Origin: Pseudorhodoferax sp. Leaf267
Lineage (GTDB): Bacteria > Pseudomonadota > Gammaproteobacteria > Burkholderiales > Burkholderiaceae_C
DNA: 64,000 nt
Direction: 5' to 3'
Assembly: GCF_001422405.1 (NCBI RefSeq)
Contig: NZ_LMMV01000012.1
Span: 38,376 to 102,375, forward strand
The notes under the pieces were generated by a model. That model was not told the DNA's origin. It saw only the letters and a list, made by a program, of their open reading frames with translations, and searched no databases. A program made the position numbers and the translations under genes. Numbering within the stretch: the stretch's first letter is position 1; each line of letters opens with the position of its first letter. Below, in pieces: positions 47,964 to 57,100 of this stretch.

Positions 47964-49121
47964 ATGCGAACCACAGCCGCACCGCTCAGCACCACACCGC
48001 CGGCCATCACCCGGGGCCAGCTCATCCGCGAACTCGCCGTCTTCGCCACGCCGCGCAACACGAGCGGCCTGCTGCTGCTGGCGCGCGACATGGCGCTGTA
48101 CTGGGGCCTTTGGGCCGCCGTGCTGTTCGCGCCCGTGCTGGGCTTGAAGATCCTGGCCAGCGTGCTGCTGGGCGTGCGGCTCACGTCCATGTACACGCTG
48201 GCGCACGACGCCGCGCACCGCACGCTGTGCGCGAACGCCCGCCTGAACTGGGTCTGCGCGCTGCTGCTGGGCACGCCCTCGCTGCAGAACTACCGCATGT
48301 GGACGCATGACCACAACCACCTGCACCACCCGCTGACCAACGGCGAGCAGTACGACTTCTTCCGGCCGTACGCCAAGGCCGAATTCGACGCACTGCCCTG
48401 GCACGGCCGCCTGATGGAGCGCGTCTACCGCTCCTCGGGCATCGCCGGCCCGTTCCTGTACTGGACGCTGCGCTGGATCCCCACGCGCGTGTGGCCCAAC
48501 GGCCGCACGCCAGTGGCGCACCGCGGCACGTCGATGCGCTACTCGGCGCTGCTGTTCAGCTTCCACGCCGGCATGGTGTCCTTCCTCGCGCTCGTGGCAC
48601 CGCAGATCGCGCCGATCCAGGCCGGCACTGCCGTGCTGCTGGGCTGGGCCGTGCCGCTGGTCACGCATTTCTGGATCAGTAGCGTGACGCTGTACCTCAT
48701 GCACACGCACCCCAACATCCCGTGGTTCAAGGGCGACTTCAAGCGCACCGGCGACTTCGCGCCCGAGCTGTGCTCCACCGTGCTGACCACGCCCGACTGG
48801 TTCAGCAAGATGGTCAACAACGTCTACTGCCACGCCGCCCACCATGCGCACCACGGCATTCCGAGCTACATGCTGCTGCCGGCGCAAAAGCGCATGAACG
48901 AACTGCTGGGCAACCGCCTGGTGGTGGAGCCGCTGTCGCTGTTCAAGGCCATGCGCACGATGAAGGCCTGCAAGCTGTACGACTTCGAGCGCCACCAGTG
49001 GCAGGACTTCGCGGGCCGCCCCACGGCCCGGCCCATCAACCTGTCGGCGCGCAATGCCACGCCCGAGCCGACCAGCGCGGCCCAGCCGCGCCGGCCCGCG
49101 CGCGGCGCCGTCACGGCGTAA
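47964..49121 (+). CDS. Membrane fatty acid desaturase
   Basis: 385 residues with the three histidine clusters of membrane di-iron desaturases: HDAAHR, HDHNHLHH and HAAHHAHH. Hydrophobic segments fit four or more membrane spans. It should introduce a double bond into acyl lipids or a related substrate; the position is unknown. The 3' end overlaps the convergent DUF1272 gene by 11 bp. Confidence 0.9.
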   Translation: MRTTAAPLSTTPPAITRGQLIRELAVFATPRNTSGLLLLARDMALYWGLWAAVLFAPVLGLKILASVLLGVRLTSMYTLAHDAAHRTLCANARLNWVCALLLGTPSLQNYRMWTHDHNHLHHPLTNGEQYDFFRPYAKAEFDALPWHGRLMERVYRSSGIAGPFLYWTLRWIPTRVWPNGRTPVAHRGTSMRYSALLFSFHAGMVSFLALVAPQIAPIQAGTAVLLGWAVPLVTHFWISSVTLYLMHTHPNIPWFKGDFKRTGDFAPELCSTVLTTPDWFSKMVNNVYCHAAHHAHHGIPSYMLLPAQKRMNELLGNRLVVEPLSLFKAMRTMKACKLYDFERHQWQDFAGRPTARPINLSARNATPEPTSAAQPRRPARGAVTA

Positions 49122-49365
49122 CAGGCTGCCCGCACCCGGCGGGCTTGTACACCCGCGTGGCCGAGGGCGGGAACTTGGCCAGCTTGCCAGCCGGGCGCCG
49201 CGGCCGCGCCACCAGTTCGCCGCCGCAGTTGGGGCACAGGCCGGCCAGGCGCTGGCTGGCGCAGTCCTCGCAGAAGGTGCATTCGAAGCTGCAGATGCGC
49301 GCCTCTGGGCTGTCCGGTGGCAGGTCGCGGTTGCAGCATTCGCAGCCGGGGCGCAGTTCGAGCAT
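49111..49365 (-). CDS. DUF1272 cysteine-rich protein
   Basis: 84 residues with the DUF1272 pattern CECCNRDLP, ICSFECTFCEDC and LCPNCGGEL, probably two zinc sites. Role unknown. It follows the TPR-methyltransferase gene on the minus strand with a 15-bp gap. Confidence 0.88.
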   Translation of the reverse strand: MLELRPGCECCNRDLPPDSPEARICSFECTFCEDCASQRLAGLCPNCGGELVARPRRPAGKLAKFPPSATRVYKPAGCGQPVTP

Positions 49366-49380
49366 GTCGGTTCCTCAGGA

Positions 49381-50688
49381 TCAGGTGGCGCGCAGGCAGA
49401 CCACCAGGCCGGCGATCGGCTGGCGCTGGTCTTCGCGCAGGATGGTCGGCTGCAGATGCTCCACGCGCAGGCCGTGGGCCTCAGCCAGCGTGCGCAGATA
49501 GGGCTCGGCATGCGCGTAGCGCAGGCTGGGCCGCAGCACGAAGCCCGCGCCATCGTGCGATTCCACCGAGAACGCGAACACGCCGCCTGGCTCCAACACG
49601 CGCTGCACGCCGGCGAACACCGGCGCCAGGTCGCCCACGTAGATGAACACATCGGTCGCCACGACCAGGCCGTGGCGGCGCGGCGTGTTGCGCAGGTGCT
49701 CGGCGATGTCGGCCTGCACCAGCGCGTCGTAGCAGTGCCGCGCCTCGGCCCGCGCCAGCATCGTGGGCGACAGGTCCACGCCTTCCAGGTGGGCCGCCAG
49801 CGGGCGCAGCAGCGGGCCGCACAGGCCGGTGCCGCAGCCCAGGTCCAGCGCGGACGCGAGCGGCGCCGCGCACAAGGGCGCGGCGGCCTGCACCACCGCC
49901 TCGTGCGCGCGGTAGTGCAGCACGTCCAGCAGATGCGGCTCGAAGTCGTCGGCATAGTGGTCGAACAGGCCACGCACATAGGCGTCGGGCGCGGCCGCTG
50001 GCGCATCGCGACCGTCCAGCGCGGCCAGGAAGTAAGCGTTGAGTGCCGCATCGGCCCCCGCCGCGATGGCGCGCTCGAAAGCGTGGCGTGCGGCCTCGCG
50101 CTGGCCGGCGTCCTTGTGCAGCTGGCCCAGCAGGCTCCAGGCTTCGCCCAACGCCTGATCGAGCGTGACCGCACGCTGGTAGGCCGGCAAGGCTTCGGCA
50201 TGGCGCTCCAGCGACTGCAGCGTCTGGCCCTGCAGCTGCCAGGCCGGGGCCAGGCCGGGGTGCTGCGCCAGCAGCGTCTGCAGCGCGGCCAGTGCCGCGT
50301 CGTGGCGGCGCAGGCGGTTCAGGCTCAGCGCCTGCTGGAAGCGCGCCGCCGCATGGCCGGCGTCCACGGCCAGCGCGCGCTCGAAGCTGGCCAGCGCCTG
50401 TGCCTCGCGTTCCAGCGCGGCCAGCGCCAGGCCGCGGTGGCACCAGGTGTCGGGCTGGTCGGGCTCGGCGGCCACGGCCTCGTCCAGCGGCGCCAGCGCA
50501 TCGGCCGGCCGGCCCAGGCGCAGCCGTGCCACGCCCAGGTTCACCAGCACCGAGGGCCGGCCCGGCGCCAGTTGCAGCGCAGCCTCGAACTGGGTCTCGG
50601 CCGCGTCGGCGCGGTCCGATTCGAGCAGCTCCACCCCCTGCAGGAACAGGGCGCGGGCGCGGGCGAGGGCATCGGCAGGCTGGTTCAT
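49381..50688 (-). CDS. TPR-repeat SAM-dependent methyltransferase
   Basis: 435 residues. The first 230 are TPR-like helices (repeats with LGRPADALAPLDEAVAAEP and LERHAEALPAYQRAV), then a class I methyltransferase domain with SAM motif ALDLGCGTGLCGPLLR and motif YVGDLAPVF. Related proteins are annotated as predicted TPR methyltransferases with unknown substrates. The ATG at 50688 (MNQPADALARARALF) is used because an upstream start would run into Arg/Cys-rich low-complexity sequence. Confidence 0.82.
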   Translation of the reverse strand: MNQPADALARARALFLQGVELLESDRADAAETQFEAALQLAPGRPSVLVNLGVARLRLGRPADALAPLDEAVAAEPDQPDTWCHRGLALAALEREAQALASFERALAVDAGHAAARFQQALSLNRLRRHDAALAALQTLLAQHPGLAPAWQLQGQTLQSLERHAEALPAYQRAVTLDQALGEAWSLLGQLHKDAGQREAARHAFERAIAAGADAALNAYFLAALDGRDAPAAAPDAYVRGLFDHYADDFEPHLLDVLHYRAHEAVVQAAAPLCAAPLASALDLGCGTGLCGPLLRPLAAHLEGVDLSPTMLARAEARHCYDALVQADIAEHLRNTPRRHGLVVATDVFIYVGDLAPVFAGVQRVLEPGGVFAFSVESHDGAGFVLRPSLRYAHAEPYLRTLAEAHGLRVEHLQPTILREDQRQPIAGLVVCLRAT

Positions 50689-50781
50689 GGCGGCGCAGCA
50701 TACCTGCCGCGCCTTGCGCCGGGCGGCCGACCCGCGCGAGGCCGGCATGCAGCGACGCGCCAGCCAGCCTGGGCAGCCCTG

Positions 50782-51747
50782 CTATCTGCCTCGGACCATG
50801 GCCAGGATCTTGCCGGCGTCCAGTGTGCGTGCCTTTTCCTGCATGGCGGGCAGGTAGCGGCCCTGCAGGCCCTGGCCTTCCTGCACCACGCTGGCGTAGG
50901 TGTCCTTGAGCATCTGCGTGGACAGCGTGCGGCCGCCTGCGTAGTAGCGCTTGGCCACATGCCCCAGCGCATAGGTGGAAGCGAAGCTCATGCCAGAGCT
51001 CACGGCCTGCTTGCCCACGCCGCCCAGCATGCCGCCACCGATGCGGCCCAGCAGGCCTCCCAGCAGCTTGCGCCCGGCCTGTTCCAGGTATTGCGACGTG
51101 AGGCCCACGCCGGCCGTGGCCAGGAAGTCCTTCACATGGCCGCTGTCCAGCTCGTAGCCGTGCGCCTTGCCGATGCCGTAGACCAGCTTCATCTGCAGCG
51201 GGATGATCGCCATGGTGGACAGGCTTTCGGGCAACAGCTCCAGCGCGCCGTTCAGGATCGCCGCGTTCAGGATGGTCTTGTCCAGCGCCGCATCGTCCAC
51301 CGCGGGCCGGCCCGGGGCGGTGGCTGCCGGCAGCTCGGTGCCGAACGCAGCCGCGCCGCCCACCGCCATGGGTGCAGCAGCCATGGCCTCGGCCTGCTCG
51401 ACGAAGCGGTCGGCGGTGGCGGGCTGCAGCCCCAGGGCGGTCTTGGCCTCGTCGAGGAAACGTTGCTCGGCCTGCGAATGCACGCCATCGGCATCGCACA
51501 CGCACACGGCCATCTCGTAGGCCAGGAGGCGCGCATCGGGCGTCGTCAGCGCGCTGGCGACGTCGGCCAGTGTGACGCGCTTCATGAGCACGTCCTGGTA
51601 CAGCGAGGGCAGATTCACGCCATCGGCATGCGACAGGTTGTCGGCAATGCGCTTGATCTCGGTGCGCTCGCGGTCGTGCTTGTCCCCGTCCGCGAATGCG
51701 GCCAGCAAGGAGAGGGACACGATGGCCCGGGTTTCGTTGGAAGACAT
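50782..51747 (-). CDS. TerB-like protein with DUF533/DUF697-type C-terminus
   Basis: 321 residues. The first 120 form a TerB-like helical bundle with acidic metal-binding segments AAFADGDKHDRERTE and CVCDADGVHSQAEQRF. A Gly-rich hydrophobic region (GGLLGRIGGGMLGGVGKQAV) suggests a membrane-associated second half. TerB proteins are linked with tellurite and phage resistance, but there are no other ter genes here. Confidence 0.75.
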   Translation of the reverse strand: MSSNETRAIVSLSLLAAFADGDKHDRERTEIKRIADNLSHADGVNLPSLYQDVLMKRVTLADVASALTTPDARLLAYEMAVCVCDADGVHSQAEQRFLDEAKTALGLQPATADRFVEQAEAMAAAPMAVGGAAAFGTELPAATAPGRPAVDDAALDKTILNAAILNGALELLPESLSTMAIIPLQMKLVYGIGKAHGYELDSGHVKDFLATAGVGLTSQYLEQAGRKLLGGLLGRIGGGMLGGVGKQAVSSGMSFASTYALGHVAKRYYAGGRTLSTQMLKDTYASVVQEGQGLQGRYLPAMQEKARTLDAGKILAMVRGR

Positions 51748-51807
51748 GGGTTTCCTTGGGGAACATGGCGGCGCGCCATCGCAGCGCGCCCAGCACGAAA
51801 GATTACG

Positions 51808-52134
51808 TCAGGCCGCCTTCAGCGCGCTCAAGGCCTTGGCGACTGGATGGTGATCCACCGGGCGCACCAGGCGCTCGACCTCCCGCCCGTCTTGCAGAAA
51901 CACCAGCGTGGGCCACAGCTTCACGCCGAAGGATCGGCCCAGCGGGCGGCCTCGGCCGTCGGCGATCTTCAGGTGCGTGACCTCGGGCTGCTCTTGGAGC
52001 GCACGCTCGATGGCCGGCTGCGCGGCGCGGCAAAAACCGCAGAACGCGTCACCGAATTCCAGCAGCACGGGGCCGCGCATGGCATCCACCTCGCTGCGGC
52101 TGGGCTCCGCGCTGGTGTAGGGCTTGGAGGACAT
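51808..52134 (-). CDS. Thioredoxin-fold protein with CGFC site
   Basis: 108 residues. FGDAFCGFCRAAQPA holds a CxxC active site (CGFC, not CGPC), and KLWPTLVFLQDG includes the cis-Pro. No signal peptide, so cytoplasmic. GFC and the missing Pro suggest a different redox potential from Trx1. It lies in a run of minus-strand genes with a 8-bp gap to the next small gene. Confidence 0.85.
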   Translation of the reverse strand: MSSKPYTSAEPSRSEVDAMRGPVLLEFGDAFCGFCRAAQPAIERALQEQPEVTHLKIADGRGRPLGRSFGVKLWPTLVFLQDGREVERLVRPVDHHPVAKALSALKAA

Positions 52135-52142
52135 GCGGCTTC

Positions 52143-52355
52143 TCAGCGTTCAGGCGGCGTCTCGTCGTCCTGCACACGCTCTGCGGCGGCCCTGCGCTCG
52201 GCGCCCTTGTGCGACTTGTCGGCCTCGCCGGAGGATTCCCACACCGCGTCGGTGATGGCCTTGCCGAGCGATTCGAGCGCGTTGTCCTTGTGCTGCGGTG
52301 CGCCGGTCGGCGGGGTCTGGGTGTCGGTGGCGCCGGCATGGGGCTTGGTGGTCAT
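52143..52355 (-). CDS. Small hydrophilic protein of unknown function
   Basis: 70 residues, rich in Ala, Glu, Lys, no hydrophobic segment (LESLGKAITDAVWESSGEAD is the only amphipathic part). AGGAG precedes the ATG, and it sits between the thioredoxin-like and DegP-type genes on the same strand. I do not recognise a family. Confidence 0.6.
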   Translation of the reverse strand: MTTKPHAGATDTQTPPTGAPQHKDNALESLGKAITDAVWESSGEADKSHKGAERRAAAERVQDDETPPER

Positions 52356-52453
52356 GTCGTTCTCCTGTTCTGGGTGTGGCGCGATGATCGGGCGGCGCGG
52401 TCCCGCCTGCAAGCCGCGCCGCCCGCAAGCCGCTGTCAGGCGGCTCCTACGCC

Positions 52454-53953
52454 TCAGCCGATGCGCACCGGCACGAAGATCTTGTCCTCGCCGCGCTGGA
52501 TCAGCAGCGCCACCGACTTGCTGGACTTGGCCACGGCCGCGCGCACCTGCTCCACGCTGCTCACCGGCGTGCCGTTCACGGCCAGCAGCACATCGCCGGA
52601 CTCCACGCCCGCGCGGGCCGCCGGGCCGGCCACGTCCTGCACCACGACACCGGCCGTGCCGGCTGCCTGCTGCTCGTTCGGTGCCAGCGGGCGCAGCGAC
52701 AGGCCCAGCTTGCCCTGGGCGACTTCCTCCCCCTTGCTCGCCGCCGTCGTGGCCGGGCCCTTGGCACCGCCCAGCTTGGCGTTGATCTCGCGCGGGGCGC
52801 CCTGGCGCCAGACGTCCAGCCGCACCGTGTCGCCCGGCGCCGACAGGCCGATGGCGGCCGGCAGGTCGCCCGAGGACACGATGGGCTTGCCGTCCAGGCT
52901 GCGGATCACGTCGCCAGGCTGCAGGCCGGCCTGGTCGGCCGGGCCGCCCTTGTCCACGCTGGAGACCAGCGCACCTTCGGGCTTGTCCAGCTTGAAGGAG
53001 TCGGCCAGCGTCTGGTTCACCTCCTGCACGGCCACGCCCAGGCGCGCATGCTCCACCTTGCCGTGCGCCACGATCTGGTCCTTGATGCGGCCGGCCAGGT
53101 CGATCGGGATCGCGAACGACACGCCCTGGTAGCCACCCGTGCGGCTGTAGATCTGCGAGTTGATGCCCACCACCTCGCCGCGCGTGTTGAACAGCGGCCC
53201 GCCCGAGTTGCCGGGGTTCACGGCCACGTCGGTCTGGATGAAGGACACCGAGCTGTCGTCGGGCAGCGAGCGGCCCTTGGCGCTCACGACGCCGGCCGTC
53301 ACCGTGTTCTCGAAGCCGAAGGGCGAGCCGATGGCCAGCACCCATTCGCCCACGCGCAGGTCCTCCGTGCGGCCGATCTTGACCACGGGCAGGTTCTTCG
53401 CCTCGATCTTGAGCACCGCGATGTCGGTCTTCGGGTCCTGGCCCAGCACCTTGGCCACGTATTCGCGGCGGTCGGTCAGCTTGACCGTGACCTCCTTGGC
53501 GCCGCGCACCACATGGGCGTTGGTCAGCACGATGCCGTCGGCGCTCACGATGAAGCCCGAGCCCTGGCCGCGCACGACCGGTGCCTCGCGCGGCACGCTG
53601 CGGCCCTGGCCCTGCCCGGGCTGCTGGAAGCGGCGGAAGAACTCGAAGAACGGGTCGTTGCCGAACGGGTCTTCGCGCTGGCCGCGCTGCGCCGTGCGCT
53701 CGTCTTGATCTGCGTCATCTCGCGTGCCGGTCACGCTGATGTTCACGACCGCCGGGCCGTACTGCGTGGTGATCTGCGAGAAGTCGGGCAGGCCCATGGG
53801 CGCCGCCGTGGCGGCCATGGCGATGGGCGCGGCGGCCTGCACGTGGTTGGACTGCACCAGCGAGACACCGGCACCGCCGATGACGCCCGCGGTGGCCAGC
53901 GCCAACACCAGGCGGACTTTCTTCACGGATTGGCGACCTAATGGGGTGTTCAT
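52454..53953 (-). CDS. degP: DegP/MucD-type periplasmic serine endoprotease
   Basis: 499 residues: signal region (VRLVLALATAGVIGGAGVSL), protease domain with intact triad (His in LTNAHVVRG, Asp in PKTDIAVLK, Ser in VNPGNSGGPLFN), and two PDZ domains. It degrades misfolded envelope proteins. The Q-linker loop EDPFGNDPFFEFFRRF is that of MucD-like enzymes. It lies divergent from the signalling island with 198 bp between, a region with no recognised element. Confidence 0.93.
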   Translation of the reverse strand: MNTPLGRQSVKKVRLVLALATAGVIGGAGVSLVQSNHVQAAAPIAMAATAAPMGLPDFSQITTQYGPAVVNISVTGTRDDADQDERTAQRGQREDPFGNDPFFEFFRRFQQPGQGQGRSVPREAPVVRGQGSGFIVSADGIVLTNAHVVRGAKEVTVKLTDRREYVAKVLGQDPKTDIAVLKIEAKNLPVVKIGRTEDLRVGEWVLAIGSPFGFENTVTAGVVSAKGRSLPDDSSVSFIQTDVAVNPGNSGGPLFNTRGEVVGINSQIYSRTGGYQGVSFAIPIDLAGRIKDQIVAHGKVEHARLGVAVQEVNQTLADSFKLDKPEGALVSSVDKGGPADQAGLQPGDVIRSLDGKPIVSSGDLPAAIGLSAPGDTVRLDVWRQGAPREINAKLGGAKGPATTAASKGEEVAQGKLGLSLRPLAPNEQQAAGTAGVVVQDVAGPAARAGVESGDVLLAVNGTPVSSVEQVRAAVAKSSKSVALLIQRGEDKIFVPVRIG

Positions 53954-54151
53954 GGCAGGCTTCCTTCGTTTGCGGTTGGGATGTCCGAAATAGTGCCTCG
54001 CCAGACTTAGACAGGACTTAAACGGAACGTTGCAAAAGCGCCGTGCCTGTCATAACTGCCAGTTGCCACTGCATGCCGCCGGCTGGTGCAATCGAAGCCG
54101 CCAGTGGGAGCAGCCTTTTTCACAGCCCCTTGCATTGCCCAAGGGCAGGAC

Positions 54152-57100
54152 ATGAACGAACAAGATCTACTGGAATTCGTCGACGACGCCGAGTCCACCC
54201 CCCCCGCAGACCATCGCGACCTCGCCCCGTGGCGAATCCTCGTCGTGGAGGACGACGCCGACGTGCACGAGAGCACCCGCTTCGGCCTGCGCGGCATGGA
54301 GATCGAGGGCCGGCCACTGCAATTGCTGCATGCCTATTCCGGCGCCCAGGCGCTGGGCCTGTTGGGCCGCGAAACCGACATCGCGGTGATCCTGCTCGAC
54401 GTGGTGATGGAGACCGAAGAGGCCGGCCTGCAGACCGTGGAGCGCATCCGCGGCGAACTGGGGCTGGCGCATGTGCGCATCGTGCTGCGTACCGGCCAGC
54501 CCGGCCACGCGCCCGAGATCGAGACCATTCGGCGCTACGACATCAACGACTACAAGTCCAAGAGCGAATTGACGCGTGTCAAGCTCTACACGGCGCTCAC
54601 CGCCTCGATCCGTTCCTACGACCAGCTGCTGCGGCTGGACAGCAGCCGCCGCGGGCTGGAGAAGATCATCGAGGCCAGCCACCACTTCCTGGCCGAGCAG
54701 GGCCTGCACGCCTTCGCCGGGCGCGTGATCACGCAGATCGCCAGCCTGGTCGGCGTGCAGCCCGACGGCCTGGTCTGCGCGTCGCGCCCGTCCGCCCGCG
54801 GCGACACGGCGGACTGCACCGTGATCGCCGCCGCAGGGTCGTTCGCGGCCCTGATGGGCGGCGGCATCGGCGACATCGGCGACCCGGTGGTGGCCGCCAG
54901 CGTGCAGCGCGCACTGGGCGAGCGCCGCAACCTCATCGAGGCCGGCCACCTGACGCTGTTCTTCGCGGGCCACGACGGCCACGACTTCGCCGCGTTCGTG
55001 CACATGCCCAGGCCGCTGCGTTCCGTCGATGCGCGGCTGCTGCAGGTGCTCTGCACCAACATCGCGCTGAGCGCGTCCAACATCGACCTGCTGGTGCGGC
55101 TGCGCGAGTACGCATTCATGGACCGCCTGCTCGGCCTGCCGAACCGCGTCGCGCTGATCCAGCACATCGAGCAGGCGCTGGCCGCGCACGCAGCCGGCGG
55201 CCACGTGCTTGCGCTGCTGGACATCGACCAGTTCGCCGAGACCAACGACATGTTCGGCCATGTCTATGGCGACATGCTGCTGGCTGCCATCGCGCGCCGC
55301 CTGGGCGACCACCTGCCGGCGGCCTGCCTGCTGGCGCGTGTGGCCGGCGACACCTTCGCCGTCTGGGGCTCGGCCGGCGTGGTCGAGCCGGTGCGCCTGG
55401 CAGCCCTGCTGGAGCAGCCGTTCGAGGTCGATGGCGTGAAGCGGCCCGTGTCGCTGTCCATGGGCCTGGCGCGCTGCGATGCCGGCGTGGGATCGGCACA
55501 GGAGCTCTACAAGAACGCGGCCATCGCGCTCAAGCAGGCCAAGGGCGGCGGCCAGGGCGGCGCGCAGTACTACACGGCCGAGGTCGGCTCGGCCACGCGC
55601 GAGCGCACACGGCTGCTGCACGGCCTGCAGCAGGCTTTCGTCCGCGACAGGCTGTTCGTGGTCTACCAGCCGCAGCTGGCGCTGGGCACGGGCCGTGCGG
55701 TCGGTGCCGAGGCGCTGCTGCGCTGGCGCACCGACGAGGGCCGGTTCGTCCCGCCGGCCCAGTTCATTCCGGTGGCCGAGCAGTCCGGCCTGATCGTGCC
55801 GATCGGCCACTGGGTGCTGCGCACCGCGCTGCTTGCCGCCGCGGGGCTGCGCGCGGCTGGCACACCGCTGCGCGTGGCGGTCAACGTCTCGCCGCTGCAG
55901 TTCGCGCAGCCGCAGTTCCTGGCCGAGGTCGACCAGGCGCTGGCCGATGCCCGGCTGCCACCGGATTGCCTGGTTGGGCATGCAGGTGCTGGCCGAGGGC
56001 GTGGAGACCGAGGCCCAGGCCGCCGCGCTGCGCCAGCTGGGCTGCAACGAGGTGCAGGGCTATCTGTACGGCAGGCCCATGGCGCTGGACGCCTTCACGG
56101 CCTGGCTCGGCGCACAGGGGCCTGCCTGCTGATGCGGGCTGCGCCTGCGTCGACGCCGCGCGTCTGGAGCCTGCGCAGCCACCTCTCGGCGTTGTTGCTC
56201 GTGACCATCGGCGTGACCGTCACGGTCGTCGCCCTGGCTGCGCTGCTCTGGAAAGTGCCGCAGACCGAGCGTGACAGCGTGCGCCAGCTGCGGCGCGAAA
56301 CCGAGGAAGTCTCCAGCCGTCTGTGGCTGCTGCTGCGTGCGCGCCAGGCCCGGCTGGAGCTGTTGGCCGGCCGCGTGCGCGGGCGCTCGGCGGCGGCTGC
56401 CGACGCGCTGCTGGTGGAGAGCGTGGGCGCGGAGCGCGAGTTCCAGGCCCTGTACCTGCTGGCGTCGGACGGGCGCGTGCAGGCCGCTGCGCTGGCCGAC
56501 GTGCTGCAGCTGCGCGACACCGACCTCGTGCAGGCCGACCTCTCCGCCAACGCGCTGTTCCGCGCCGCCCAGCAGCGCCACAGCGTGGTGTGGAGCGGCA
56601 CCTACCGCTCCGCCCTGTCGGGCCTGAACACCGTGGGCGTCGCGCTGCGCCTGGCCAGCAACCAGGTGCTGGTCGGCGAGATCGCGCAGGCCGAGTTGCT
56701 GCGCACGCTGCAGTCGGCCGCCGGCCGGCATGCGGCCTCGATCTGGGTCGTCGACCAGGCCGGCGAGGTGATGGCCGACACCGACGACAGCCGCCATGTC
56801 GGCAAGATCAACCTGTACAACTGGCCTGTGCTGCAGGGCGTGCGCGACGGCGCCACGGTGCAGACCGAGGCCAGCCTGCTGGGCCGCGAGCTGCAGCTGG
56901 TGGCCACGCGCGCGCCCAGCCTGGGCTGGCTGGTGGTCGGCAACGTGCCCTCCGGCTGGGGGCACCCGCTGATCCGCGAGCTCGTGTTCAATGTCGTGGC
57001 CGCCTTCGTCGGCTGCCTGTCCATCGGGCTGCTGATGGCGCCCTTCTGGGCACGGCGCATGGGCCAGGACCTGCGGGACATCGTGGCCCGCGCGGCGCTC

